A stretch of DNA of 64,000 bases from Paenibacillus sp. Root52 (GCF_001426865.1 NZ_LMFO01000023.1:524108-588107), one strand, 5' to 3'; positions 50,622-60,256 are shown, numbered from the stretch's first letter. The notes: generated by a model from the letters alone, not told the origin. Made by a program: numbers and translations.

Positions 50622-53178
50622 ATCCATTGTTGACTGGATGAGCTCCTCGCTCTCTGGATTGTTTAAAGTTATTTCTGTTGTTATTCAGGAAGTGGTCGGA
50701 TTTTTCTCAGGGTTATTTATGTTACCCCACCCACTCCTGTTCATTGCGATATTAGGTGTTCTTGCGTTTATTGTGGGACGACTCCCACTGACCCTATTTA
50801 CAGTTATCGGATTCCTGCTCGTAGATAACCTCGGGTACTGGTCTCAATCGATGGATACACTCGGTCTCGTTATCACTTCAGGGTTAATCTCCATCCTACT
50901 TGGTGTACCGATTGGTATCTGGCTGGCATACAGCAAAACAGCGGCACGAATTATTACACCGCTACTTGACTTCATGCAGACAATGCCTGCATTCGTCTAC
51001 TTGCTGCCTGCGGTTACCTTCTTTAGCCTGGGTGTTGTACCAGGTGTTATCGCATCTGTTATTTTTGCGATTCCGCCAACGATTCGTCTGACTCACCTCG
51101 GGATCAATCAGGTATCGGGCGAACTTGTTGAAGCAGCCGATGCATTTGGTTCGACTTCTGCACAGAAATTGTTCAAAGTACAACTTCCTCTCGCCTTACC
51201 TACAGTGATGTCCGGTATTAACCAGACCATCATGTTGTCCCTCTCTATGGTCGTTATCGCGTCCATGATTGGTGCACAAGGTATTGGTGCCGAAGTATAT
51301 CGTGCGGTTACTCAACTGCAAATTGGTAAAGGTTTCGAAGCAGGTCTCGCTGTTGTCGTACTCGCTATTGTGCTTGACCGATTCACACAGAATCTGTTCA
51401 TGCCAGGTCGCAAGAGAACATCACGCGTTACATCGAAACAAAAAGCTTGGATTACTGCAGCAGCGACACTCGTGGTGCTCGTAGCTGGCTTCTCACAGTA
51501 TTTCGTAGGCGGTACAACTTCCGCTGGCGGAAACAATGGAGCTGCTAATGCTGTAGGTGATGAAGTGAATTATCAAATTATTGGTATCGATCCAGGTGCT
51601 GGTATTATGAAATCAACCTCAAAAGCGATTGAGGATTACAATCTAACAGATTGGACGCTCATCGAAGGCTCTGGTGCAGCAATGACTGCTACACTGGATA
51701 AAGCCATCAAAAATGAAGAACCTATTATCATTACAGGTTGGACTCCGCACTGGATGTTCAACAAATATGATCTTAAATATTTGGAAGATCCCAAAAAATC
51801 CTTCGGGGACGCTGAAGAAATTCATACCATTGCTCGTAAAGGATTGAAAGAAGATCATCCTGTCGCTTTCGAATTCTTGTCCCGCTTCAATTGGACATCG
51901 GATGATATGGGTGAAATGATGATTGCCATCCAAGATGGTACATCACCGGAAGAAGCTGCTAAAGCTTATGCTGAGAAGCATACTGATCAGATCGATGAAT
52001 GGACTAAAGGTCTAACACCGGTAAATGGCGATGCTTTCAAGCTCAGCTATGTTGCTTGGGATTCCGAAATCGCGAGTACAAACTTGCTAAAATATGTGAT
52101 GGAAACAAAACTTGGTTACAAAGTTAATGCCCTTCAAGTTGAAGCAGGTCCAATGTGGACGGGTGTTGCTTCTGGTGACGTAGATGCCTCTCCGGCAGCA
52201 TGGTTGCCACTGACACATGCGGACTATTGGGATCGGTACAAAGATCAAATTGACGATCTTGGTGCTAACATGACGGGTGTACGTACTGGTCTTGTGGTTC
52301 CTAGTTATATGACAGATGTTAATTCCATTGAAGATCTGGAAACTGGCGCTTCTTCTGCTGCTGCTCCAACAGCAAGTACGAATGTAGGCAACGATGTGAA
52401 TCACCAAATCGTTGGGATTGACCCAGGTGCAGGTCTGATGAAAGCTACAGCAAATGCCATTGAGAATTATGGTTTAACGAACTGGAATCTAATCGAAGGC
52501 TCTGGAGCGGCAATGACTGCATCTCTGGACAAAGCCTATAAAAATCAAGAACCGATCATCGTTACTGGTTGGACTCCTCACTGGATGTTCAATCAGTATG
52601 ATCTAAAGTATCTGGACGACCCCGACAAAATCTTTGGGGATGCAGAGGAAGTTCACACCGTTGGTCGTAAAGGAATAAAAGAAGATCATCCTGTGGCTTA
52701 CGAATTCTTCTCTCGCTTTAATTGGACTGCCGACGAAATGAGTGAAATCATGGTCGACATTCAAAAAGGTATTTCCCCTGAAGAAGCTGCCAAGACTTAT
52801 GCTGAGAAACATCCAGACCAAATTGAGGAATGGATCACAGGGCTTACACCTGTTAATGGTGATACGCTACGTCTAGGTTATGTTGCATGGGACTCTGAGA
52901 TTGCAAGTACGAATCTAATGAAATACATCCTTGAGACGGATCTAGGTTACAACGTGCAAGCACTGCAAGTCGAAGCAGGTCCAATGTGGGCAGGCTTAGC
53001 AGCAGGTGATATCGATGCATCTCCAGCCGTTTGGCTTCCACTTACTCATGGAGACTATTGGGATTCGTACGGAGACAAAATCGATGATATCGCTGTAAGC
53101 ATGACAGGCGTGAAACAAGGACTTGTCGTTCCAACTTACATGGACATCAATTCTGTCGAAGATTTAAAAGATAATTAA
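50587..53178 (+). CDS. opuABC: OpuA permease fused to two tandem betaine-binding domains
   Basis: The 863-residue protein has a ProW-type permease (about 1-275: YWSQSMDTLGLVITSGLISILLGVPIGIWLAY; EAADAFGSTSAQKLFKVQLPLALPT), then a last helix near 285-310. Two binding domains follow, starting near residues 323 (VGDEVNYQIIGIDPGAGIMKST) and 600 (VGNDVNHQIVGIDPGAGLMKAT). They are about 277 residues apart and highly similar. Both keep the aromatic betaine cage (TGWTPHWMF, EAGPMW, WLPLTH). Known OpuABC proteins carry one domain, so the duplication is unusual. The AGGAGG site lies within the end of opuAA. Confidence 0.95.
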   Translation: MIPKIPLASWIESIVDWMSSSLSGLFKVISVVIQEVVGFFSGLFMLPHPLLFIAILGVLAFIVGRLPLTLFTVIGFLLVDNLGYWSQSMDTLGLVITSGLISILLGVPIGIWLAYSKTAARIITPLLDFMQTMPAFVYLLPAVTFFSLGVVPGVIASVIFAIPPTIRLTHLGINQVSGELVEAADAFGSTSAQKLFKVQLPLALPTVMSGINQTIMLSLSMVVIASMIGAQGIGAEVYRAVTQLQIGKGFEAGLAVVVLAIVLDRFTQNLFMPGRKRTSRVTSKQKAWITAAATLVVLVAGFSQYFVGGTTSAGGNNGAANAVGDEVNYQIIGIDPGAGIMKSTSKAIEDYNLTDWTLIEGSGAAMTATLDKAIKNEEPIIITGWTPHWMFNKYDLKYLEDPKKSFGDAEEIHTIARKGLKEDHPVAFEFLSRFNWTSDDMGEMMIAIQDGTSPEEAAKAYAEKHTDQIDEWTKGLTPVNGDAFKLSYVAWDSEIASTNLLKYVMETKLGYKVNALQVEAGPMWTGVASGDVDASPAAWLPLTHADYWDRYKDQIDDLGANMTGVRTGLVVPSYMTDVNSIEDLETGASSAAAPTASTNVGNDVNHQIVGIDPGAGLMKATANAIENYGLTNWNLIEGSGAAMTASLDKAYKNQEPIIVTGWTPHWMFNQYDLKYLDDPDKIFGDAEEVHTVGRKGIKEDHPVAYEFFSRFNWTADEMSEIMVDIQKGISPEEAAKTYAEKHPDQIEEWITGLTPVNGDTLRLGYVAWDSEIASTNLMKYILETDLGYNVQALQVEAGPMWAGLAAGDIDASPAVWLPLTHGDYWDSYGDKIDDIAVSMTGVKQGLVVPTYMDINSVEDLKDN

Positions 53179-53245
53179 CCCAATTCGAGTTGTATAAACC
53201 TGAATTTGGAAAAAAATCAAGCAATGTTACGCTGCTCATATATAA

Positions 53246-53287
53246 TAAAACAACCTTCTCGATGAGCGAGAAGGTTGTTTTGTTTTT
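53246..53287 (+). terminator. Terminator of opuA operon
   Basis: AAAACAACCTTCTCG pairs with CGAGAAGGTTGTTTT around four bases, then GTTTTTG. Confidence 0.93.
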
Positions 53288-53379
53288 GCGAAATTTTGAA
53301 ATGCGAAGGCCAAACCTGTGCGTGTGCGTATATGTTGCCTTTTTTCAATCGGCATAAAAGAACTCATAAGTTCTTCTAC

Positions 53380-54354
53380 TTACTTCGTTGTACCAAGAAA
53401 CGCTTCTTTGAAGATGTTCAATACATATTCAAGTGTAGTTGGATCACTATACGTGACAGCTTTCGTTTCCAGCTCAATGACGTGTTTATTCTGAACAGAA
53501 GGTATATTGCTCCAAATGGTAGATTTCATAATTTCATTGTCCCGAGTCATATCTCTACTGACTACAACAAAATCACCCATGTATTCAGAAAGAACCTCAA
53601 GTGATAAGGAGTGATAGCCTTCTTGTAGTGTATCATTCTTCACTTGTTCCGGCATATTCAGCTTCATGGCTTGATATAACGCTTCGGTTCCCCGCGCCCA
53701 ATGGTCTCCCATGACAAACACTTCTTTTTCAAATATTTCAATTGTGGATACCGTCACGTTATCCCCATATTTAGCTTTGATCTCATTGCCGATATCTTCT
53801 GCTCTTTTTGTGAAATCATCAATCCATGCTTGTGCTTCAGCTTCTTTATTCAGTACTTTACCGATCTCTAACTGTTGATCCAAGTAGTCCAGTTTGCCCC
53901 AAGTATACACAATGGTAGGTGCAATCTTAGACAGTTGTTCTAGATTCTTCGCCGTTGAACCTGCGATGATTAAATCCGGATTCAATGCCGCGATGCTCTC
54001 TGGATCCGAGTCTGTTACGATGGCAACATCTTTTAATTTGTCCTGGAACAGCGGATTTGCCGCAGTCCATTCATCCACACCCACTGGTGTTACATCCATA
54101 GAAAGTATATTAGGGCCATTAGACAGAGCAACGATTCTCTCGGGCTTGGCCGGAATCTCTACAGGGCCAGTTTCAGACTGATACGTAATTGTATCCGTTG
54201 TCTCTTCCTGAGCAGCACCTGTACTTGTTGTATCAGCAGCAGTCTCCTGATTGCTGTTACTGGTTGCATTGTTTGAAGCATCGTTACCGCAGGCGCTGGC
54301 GATGATCGTGAACAACATGATCACAATCAACGGCAGGATCATTCTCTTTTTCAT
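53380..54354 (-). CDS. Iron-siderophore ABC transporter binding lipoprotein
   Basis: The 324-residue exported lipoprotein has a signal peptide ending in the lipobox ASAC (Cys at 22), then a Ser/Thr/Asn/Gln linker. A class III binding protein follows (GPVEIPAKPERIVALSNGPNILSMDVTPVGVDEW; SIAALNPDLIIAGSTAKNLEQLSKIAPTIVY). It is of the YclQ/FatB/FeuA type and captures ferric siderophores. No permease or ATPase gene is next to it, so it works with proteins encoded elsewhere. A near-consensus Fur box is upstream, followed by a heptamer repeat tract in the leader. Confidence 0.93.
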   Translation of the reverse strand: MKKRMILPLIVIMLFTIIASACGNDASNNATSNSNQETAADTTSTGAAQEETTDTITYQSETGPVEIPAKPERIVALSNGPNILSMDVTPVGVDEWTAANPLFQDKLKDVAIVTDSDPESIAALNPDLIIAGSTAKNLEQLSKIAPTIVYTWGKLDYLDQQLEIGKVLNKEAEAQAWIDDFTKRAEDIGNEIKAKYGDNVTVSTIEIFEKEVFVMGDHWARGTEALYQAMKLNMPEQVKNDTLQEGYHSLSLEVLSEYMGDFVVVSRDMTRDNEIMKSTIWSNIPSVQNKHVIELETKAVTYSDPTTLEYVLNIFKEAFLGTTK

Positions 54355-54370
54355 CTGTCTTTTCTCCCCT

Positions 54371-54398
54371 AATCATTAATCATTAATCATTAATCATT
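54371..54398. repeat. Four tandem AATCATT heptamers in leader
   Basis: Four exact copies of the 7-bp unit lie between the Fur box and the ribosome site of the siderophore-binding gene. The unit resembles half a Fur site. Such tracts can change in copy number by slippage. Confidence 0.85.
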
Positions 54399-54417
54399 AA
54401 TGATAATCATTATCATT
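54399..54417 (-). promoter_or_regulatory. Fur box upstream of siderophore-binding lipoprotein
   Basis: AATGATAATCATTATCATT is an essentially perfect palindrome matching 17 of 19 positions of the classical Fur consensus when taken in register. Confidence 0.92.
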
Positions 54418-54548
54418 TTATCGTGCTGATTATATGATAGGAGCTGCTAGGGTGTCAATCTTTTTCCTTGCTACGATTCTACTTAGCAATAAATAAACTA
54501 GATGTCAGATTCTTAGACTATAATTGACTCTCTTTGGTTGACATCCGA

Positions 54549-54580
54549 CAAAAAAACGACGATCATATTCGACCGCCGCA
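54549..54580 (-). terminator. Terminator of Ugp-like operon
   Basis: On the reverse strand CGGCGGTC pairs with GATCGTCG (two G-T pairs), followed by seven T. Confidence 0.8.
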
Positions 54581-54611
54581 TCTGAGTTTTTGTTATGAGA
54601 TTAATCCAACA

Positions 54612-55997
54612 TTATTTCTTCACTGTGCTATTATACTGTGCGATCTTATCTGTGATTTGCTTCGCAGCTGCATCCAGAGCTTCCTGAGGTTCACCTTGTC
54701 CATTCAGAACGGTCTCGATTGCTCCTTCGACAATTTGTCTTGCTTCTGGGAATACACCCATAACTGCGCCAGAAGTTGCTGTCGAATCAACAGAAGCGTG
54801 CAATTGGTCGACTGCTGTCTGGAATTGCGGGTACTTCGCCATATTATCCTTTAATACTTGCTGATCGTAAGCTGCTGTCGTAATTGGGAAGTATCCTGTC
54901 GCAACACTCCAGTTCGCTTGTACTTCTGGTGTCGCCAAATACTTGATGAATTCCCACGCTGCTTGTTGTTGTGCATCGGATTTGTTATTCATAATGTACA
55001 AGCTTGCACCACCAACCACAACTCCACCTTCTTTTGCATCTGCTGGGCGTGGCAAGAATCCTGTTCCAAGTTCAAACTTACCGCCAGAGCCTTCTACAAT
55101 TTTACGCAATCCCGCCGTAGAATCCAGTGTCATACCGATTTGTTGTGCTGTAAATGCTGCTGTTGTATCATCTGTGCTACGTCCAAGATTAGATACGGTT
55201 TTCTCGTCGATCATCTTTTTCCACCATGATAATGTCTTCACGCCAGCTTCGGAGTTCAACAGAGATTCAGTAGCTGCACTGTCTCGACCGTTACCATTGT
55301 TTACATAATCTGCATTCTGGTTAGCGAAGAATTGCTCCATGAACCAGCCATAGATCGCCATGGAAGCGCCTGGTTTACCGTCTTTGCCCAGTGCTTTAGC
55401 TGCTTGTTCGAACTCTTCATATGTCTTCGGTGGGTTCTCTGGATCCAAGCCCGCTGCTTTGAACATGTCTTTGTTGTAGTAGAGAATTGGGTTCGATGTA
55501 TTAAAAGGCATCGCGTTCAATTTACCATCAATGGTGTAATAACGAATGATGTTTGGCTCCAATTGAGAGAGATCAAAGTTATCCTTATCAATAAATTGCT
55601 GTACTGGCGTAATCATGCCAGAGTCAATCATGAACTTACTGCCGATCTCATAAACTTGGATGATATCAGGGCCACTATCTGATCCCATTGAGGCTTTCAG
55701 TTTGTTCAAGCTCTCATCATATTTACCTTGATAGATTGCTTTTACCTGAATGTCAGGATGACTAGCGTTGAAGTCGGATGCAAGCTGATTGATCGCTTTT
55801 TCCCCTGCACCGGACATGGAGTGCCACCAATTCAATTGAACCGGCTCAGTGGTAGCTGCAGCGGCATCTGCTTGTCCACCAGACGCTGGCGTGCTGCTTG
55901 TGTCTGCTTTGGTACCACATGCGGAGATAACTAACATGAGTGCTGCCAACATTAAAGCGAACGTTCCTCTTTTTTTCAACCGAAATACCTTTACCAT
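54612..55997 (-). CDS. Sugar ABC transporter binding lipoprotein, UgpB-like
   Basis: The 461-residue protein starts at ATG 55997 with GGAGAGAG upstream. The signal peptide ends in the lipobox ISAC (Cys about 27), then a Ser/Ala/Thr linker. The extracellular domain (LNWWHSMSGAGEKAINQLASDFNASHPDIQVKAIYQGKYDESLNKLKAS) is a cluster B binding protein most like glycerol-3-phosphate/glycerophosphodiester or sugar binders (UgpB). It is the last gene of ugpA-ugpE-ugpB. A 300-base spacer with a strong hairpin separates it from the permease genes. Confidence 0.88.
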   Translation of the reverse strand: MVKVFRLKKRGTFALMLAALMLVISACGTKADTSSTPASGGQADAAAATTEPVQLNWWHSMSGAGEKAINQLASDFNASHPDIQVKAIYQGKYDESLNKLKASMGSDSGPDIIQVYEIGSKFMIDSGMITPVQQFIDKDNFDLSQLEPNIIRYYTIDGKLNAMPFNTSNPILYYNKDMFKAAGLDPENPPKTYEEFEQAAKALGKDGKPGASMAIYGWFMEQFFANQNADYVNNGNGRDSAATESLLNSEAGVKTLSWWKKMIDEKTVSNLGRSTDDTTAAFTAQQIGMTLDSTAGLRKIVEGSGGKFELGTGFLPRPADAKEGGVVVGGASLYIMNNKSDAQQQAAWEFIKYLATPEVQANWSVATGYFPITTAAYDQQVLKDNMAKYPQFQTAVDQLHASVDSTATSGAVMGVFPEARQIVEGAIETVLNGQGEPQEALDAAAKQITDKIAQYNSTVKK

Positions 55998-56091
55998 GAT
56001 CTCTCTCCTTTTTTGGGGCTCATTTCGTAATAAGTGCTTCACTACTCTGCAAGATGGCCGTTACGGATCCGAATCGTTCTTTTGATCGCTG

Positions 56092-56143
56092 TTGTCTCCA
56101 GATTTATTGGAATGATATCTTAATTGTATAAATCCGGAGACAA
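56092..56143. other. 16-bp inverted repeat between permease and binding-protein genes
   Basis: TTGTCTCCAGATTTAT and ATAAATCCGGAGACAA pair with one mismatch around 20 bases. No T-run follows, so it may be an mRNA-processing or stability element that adjusts expression of the binding protein relative to the permeases. Confidence 0.6.
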
Positions 56144-56293
56144 AGGCGAGCGCTTCGCTTCTTCAGAATCGATTCTTCTCCTCCACTACTTTTGCAGTCT
56201 AATAAAACCTTATTACAGATTGAGCCTGGTTTACTCGCTCGTAGCATTGGAATGCGTGGATCTTTTACAACAGTGGTGAAAGCTTTGATATAA

Positions 56294-57115
56294 CTAGCCT
56301 TTCAATGCGCCAGCCGCCATTCCGCGGACAAGCTGTTTCAACCCAAACACCAGCAGCAACAAGGATGGTAGAATGACCATCGCCGTGCCGGCAAATACCA
56401 GATTCCATGCAGTGGATTCCTGGAACTCCAGCATCGAGATCCCGATCTGTACCGTTCTCATCTCTGGGGTATTCGTTACAAGCAACGGCCATAGATACGA
56501 ATTGTACATACTGAGGAATGAATAGATCGCTAGAGTTCCAAGCGCTGGGCGAGATAGCGGTAGTACATGCGATACAAAATATCGAATGTGTCCACAGCCA
56601 TCAATTTTTGCTGCCTCAAACAACTCTTTGGGAAGCTGCATGAAGAACTGTCTTAGCAGGAAGGTACCAAACGCCGTAGCCAGGAACGGAACCGTTAAGC
56701 CTTGATACGTATCAAGCCAGCCCCAACTACGAACCGTCAGATAGTTCGGAATCATCGTGACTTCCCAAGGGATCATCATCGTGGCGACAAACATACTGAA
56801 GATGACGTTTTTCCCTTTAAACTGCATTTTGGCAAAAGCATATGCAGCCATGCTCGCCGTAATCAATTGCCCCAGCATGGTCAGTCCCGCAACCAGGAAG
56901 GTATTCCAGATAAACGTACCAATTGGCACGATATCGAATACTTCGGAGAAGTTGGACAGATCAATCGACTGCGGAATGATATGCGGCGGATAGGCACTTG
57001 CATCCTCGGGCGTCATCACAGCCATGAAGAAGGTATACATGACCGGATACAGCACCAGTGCCGCACAGATCGTGAGAAGCACATACAATAAGGTGTTAAT
57101 CCAAGGAGTTCTCAT
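56294..57115 (-). CDS. Sugar ABC transporter permease, UgpE/MalG family
   Basis: The 273-residue membrane protein starts at ATG 57115 and overlaps the upstream permease stop by four bases. It has six hydrophobic segments. The ATPase-contact EAA loop reads ELFEAAKIDGCGHIRYFVSHVLPLSRPALG near residue 185. It pairs with the UgpA-like permease. There is no ATPase gene in the operon, as is common in Gram-positive CUT1 systems that share MsmK/MsmX. Confidence 0.93.
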   Translation of the reverse strand: MRTPWINTLLYVLLTICAALVLYPVMYTFFMAVMTPEDASAYPPHIIPQSIDLSNFSEVFDIVPIGTFIWNTFLVAGLTMLGQLITASMAAYAFAKMQFKGKNVIFSMFVATMMIPWEVTMIPNYLTVRSWGWLDTYQGLTVPFLATAFGTFLLRQFFMQLPKELFEAAKIDGCGHIRYFVSHVLPLSRPALGTLAIYSFLSMYNSYLWPLLVTNTPEMRTVQIGISMLEFQESTAWNLVFAGTAMVILPSLLLLVFGLKQLVRGMAAGALKG

Positions 57116-58074
57116 TGATAATGTACTTTCCTTTCTACCCATTTGAACTGAATTAGGGTTAGAAGCATAATGACCGCGAACAGAATAAGCGCCTGCGCAC
57201 TACCTGTTCCGAAGCGGAAATTAACAAAGGCTTCCTGATAGATCGAGTAGACGAATACGTTTGTACTGTCCATCGGTCCCCCTCGGGTTAAAATATTGAT
57301 CTGACCAAACGACTGGAACGCACCAATGATGGAAACCACGCTGACAAAAAACAGCGTAGGTGATAGCAGCGGCATTGAGATTTTGCGAAACGTAAGCAAT
57401 GGTCCTGCTCCATCAATTTTCGCACTCTCATAGATTTCATCCGGGATGCCCTGCAATCCACTGGACAAAATAATGTAATTAAATCCAAGATTCATCCAGA
57501 TGGTCATCATTGAAATGGAGATTAGTGCCCAATCCGGACTGGTTAGCCAAGGAATCGGATCAATGCCGACTTTTCCTAACAAATAATTCAGCATGCCCAG
57601 TGTCGGATGGAACAGAAACTTCCAGATGACCGCTGACGAACCTACAGATAATACAACGGGTAGAGAAAAGACAAACTGGAACACACGCATTCCCTTAAAT
57701 TTGTTATGGGTTAGCGCAGCGAGAATCAGAGCTGCCAGGATGCCCGTTGGCACCGTGAACAGAACGAACAACAACGTCACTTTCATTCCTTGAAGAAACA
57801 GCCCGGATTGGAAAACCGCCTTAAAGTTGTCCAGTCCTACATAGGCAGCAATCTGTCCCGTAGGATCAGTTGAATGCATACTGAGGTACACAGATTTAAA
57901 CATTGGATAGAACAGGAACACTGCGAACAAAAGCAGCGACGGTGCCAGGAAACCATAGGCCAGCATATTCTCCCGCATCCGTTGTACTCGGAGCGAAGCC
58001 GTTCGGCGCTCACTTGTCTTCGATATACGCCGATTGGCAGCAGGCAAGCCGATCCGGTTATCAAGCTCACTCAT
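57112..58074 (-). CDS. Sugar ABC transporter permease, UgpA/MalF family
   Basis: The 320-residue protein starts at ATG 58074, with AAGGGGGAA upstream. It has a charged N-terminal tail of about 35 residues and six membrane segments. The EAA loop is EIYESAKIDGAGPLLTFRKISMPLLSP near residue 210. It is the first gene of the three-gene importer operon and overlaps the next gene by four bases. The substrate is probably a sugar or glycerol-phosphate compound, judged only from family resemblance. Confidence 0.93.
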   Translation of the reverse strand: MSELDNRIGLPAANRRISKTSERRTASLRVQRMRENMLAYGFLAPSLLLFAVFLFYPMFKSVYLSMHSTDPTGQIAAYVGLDNFKAVFQSGLFLQGMKVTLLFVLFTVPTGILAALILAALTHNKFKGMRVFQFVFSLPVVLSVGSSAVIWKFLFHPTLGMLNYLLGKVGIDPIPWLTSPDWALISISMMTIWMNLGFNYIILSSGLQGIPDEIYESAKIDGAGPLLTFRKISMPLLSPTLFFVSVVSIIGAFQSFGQINILTRGGPMDSTNVFVYSIYQEAFVNFRFGTGSAQALILFAVIMLLTLIQFKWVERKVHYQ

Positions 58075-58438
58075 CGGATTTTCTTCCCCCTTGATTAGCA
58101 TTCGGTCATGACTCAAGCGTCATAACCACCTTAATCAGTCTATAAGTTCAACATCATTGCAGAATCCATTCTGAATCAACGTAATGTTAATCGTGGACAA
58201 GTGGGTTTACCAAATGGATCATGTTGAAACAGCTTCCATATTAATGGATAAAATGACAAAAAAACCGCATGTACTCCCTCCATTCGGGAAGTTTCATGCG
58301 GCTGTCTTTGTAAAAGCGAAATGAAAAGTCCATTTCCTGAAATATCACTCATTTTACACAAAACTGGAAAATACCAATTTACAAAGGTACTCTAGTTCGT
58401 TGCACGGTCAGATTGTTTCCCCCTCACCCTCATTATGT
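58075..58438. other. Intergenic region between kimA and Ugp-like operon
   Basis: It holds the kimA terminator (58258-58301) and presumably the Ugp operon promoter. No ORF with a ribosome site is seen. Confidence 0.4.
58258..58301 (-). terminator. Terminator of kimA
   Basis: CCGCATG pairs with CATGCGG with an inner TCCC/GGGA, and seven T follow on the reverse strand. Confidence 0.85.
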
Positions 58439-60256
58439 CTATCGATTAAGATGATAGGGCACAGTCGTGACGATGACGTCCTTGTAATTAATCAAATAGG
58501 TTCGAATCATGAAGCTCGTTTGATTATGCAGTACATTTTGCCACCAATGCTTGGTGATGAATTGTGGGATTAGAATGGTAATGTGATCCGTCTCGGATGT
58601 TTTCCACTCCACGGTATCGATGAACTTTTTCAAAGGCCCCATAATGCTACGGTATCTGGACTTCACCACCACGAGGCGCACACCCGGGTTCCACTCTGCC
58701 CACTTTTTCTCCATCTTGTGAATCGCCTCATCATCGAAACCGATGTATAGCGCTACAACGTTATCCGACATCGTCTGGGCATAACTGATCGTATTCATCA
58801 CTACCCGTGTAATGCCTGCCACTGGAATCACGATCGTATTCCCTTTTCGAGCCGGCTTCTCCGATTGGATGTCAATTCGCAGCTCATCAGCGATGTTACA
58901 GTAGTGACGGTGAATGCGCATGAATCCATAAACGACGAGTGGTAAGAAAATAAAGATAACCCATGTCTGCGTGAACTTGGTGAAAATAAAAATTAAGGTG
59001 ATCGACAAGGTCGTCAGCATACCCACCGTATTAACGAGTAACTTCGTTCTCCAGCCCGATGGTTTGACTTTGATCCAGCGAATCATCATGCCGAGTTGTG
59101 ATAACGTAAATGGAATGAACACACCCACCGCGTAGAGGGGAATGAGACTTTCCGTGTTCCCTTTGAAGCCTACAACGAGCAATGCAGACATTACACTTAG
59201 AAAAATAATACCGTTAGAAAAGCCTAATCGGTCTCCCCTCACCATGAACATATGCGGCATATATTTGTCTTTGGCCATCATGAACGACAACAGCGGGAAA
59301 GCCGAATATGCCGTATTCGCAGCCAGGAATAGAATGAGTGCTGTCACACCTTGGATGATAAAATACATTGTGCCTCTGCCAAAGGTTGCTTCAGCAATCT
59401 GTGAAATAACCGTTGCCTGAGGATCAGGCTTCACGCCATAACCAAAAGCGAGCAACGTAATGCCGATGAACATTGCGCCAAGAATGCATCCCATCAGCAG
59501 TAGGGTTCCTGCCGCATTTTTCTCCGCAGGCTGCTTGAAGTTCGGAATGGCATTACTTACGGCCTCCACCCCGGTTAGTGCAGAACAGCCTGAGCTGAAT
59601 GCCTTAAGTAATAGGAATATACTTACGTGCGAGAGACTGGTTCCGAACTCAGGTGCTGCGGCATGCATACCTCCAGTGAAGAACTTGATCCCACCAGAGA
59701 TGATAAGAATTGCAATGGAGAAAATAAACAGATAGATCGGGAGCGCCAGCACGGATGCCGACTCTGTGACCCCTCTTAGATTCATTATGGTTAAAAATAC
59801 AATCATCAACAGCGCAATTGCTATGCTGTGATCATGTAGAGCGGGAAATGCTGACGTAATCGCGTCGGTTCCTGCAGATGAACTTACAGCAACCGTTAGG
59901 ATATAATCGACCAGCAATGATCCTCCGGCGATCAGGCTCGGCGTTGTACCCAGATTATCCTTCGCGACAATGTACGCCCCGCCCCCTGTAGGATAGGCAA
60001 ATATCGTCTGACGATAAGAGAATATTAAAATGACAAGTAATCCAAGCACAGCGATGGAGATCGGCACGGAATACCACAGAGCGGCAAATCCAGCCGCAAC
60101 GAGCACTAGTAAAATCTGTTCCGTACCGTAGGCTACAGAGGATAATGCATCCGAGGATAGAATCGCGAGAGCCTTCCATTTCCCCAGTTTCTCTCCATCC
60201 AATTGCGCCGATTTCATCGGCTTGCCTATTAAGACCCTCTTCATTTTGCCAATCAT
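58439..60256 (-). CDS. kimA: Potassium importer KimA (YdaO family, APC superfamily)
   Basis: This roughly 605-residue protein is a high-affinity potassium-proton symporter in B. subtilis. The signature opening KRVLIGKPMKSAQLDGEKLGKWKALAILSSDALSSVAYGTEQIL is followed by twelve membrane segments (GGGAYIVAKDNLG; LLVDYILTVAVSSSAGTDAITSAFP). A C-terminal cytosolic domain of about 150 residues ends the protein; in B. subtilis this region binds c-di-AMP. The length equals B. subtilis KimA. In that species a ydaO riboswitch precedes the gene, but none is visible here. ATG 60256 is chosen for spacing from GAAGGAAG. Confidence 0.93.
   Translation of the reverse strand: MIGKMKRVLIGKPMKSAQLDGEKLGKWKALAILSSDALSSVAYGTEQILLVLVAAGFAALWYSVPISIAVLGLLVILIFSYRQTIFAYPTGGGAYIVAKDNLGTTPSLIAGGSLLVDYILTVAVSSSAGTDAITSAFPALHDHSIAIALLMIVFLTIMNLRGVTESASVLALPIYLFIFSIAILIISGGIKFFTGGMHAAAPEFGTSLSHVSIFLLLKAFSSGCSALTGVEAVSNAIPNFKQPAEKNAAGTLLLMGCILGAMFIGITLLAFGYGVKPDPQATVISQIAEATFGRGTMYFIIQGVTALILFLAANTAYSAFPLLSFMMAKDKYMPHMFMVRGDRLGFSNGIIFLSVMSALLVVGFKGNTESLIPLYAVGVFIPFTLSQLGMMIRWIKVKPSGWRTKLLVNTVGMLTTLSITLIFIFTKFTQTWVIFIFLPLVVYGFMRIHRHYCNIADELRIDIQSEKPARKGNTIVIPVAGITRVVMNTISYAQTMSDNVVALYIGFDDEAIHKMEKKWAEWNPGVRLVVVKSRYRSIMGPLKKFIDTVEWKTSETDHITILIPQFITKHWWQNVLHNQTSFMIRTYLINYKDVIVTTVPYHLNR

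Noticed and set aside
54371..54398. Short regular repeats considered as a CRISPR remnant
   Set aside because: The units are seven bases and directly joined without spacers; no CRISPR array or cas gene is in the window.
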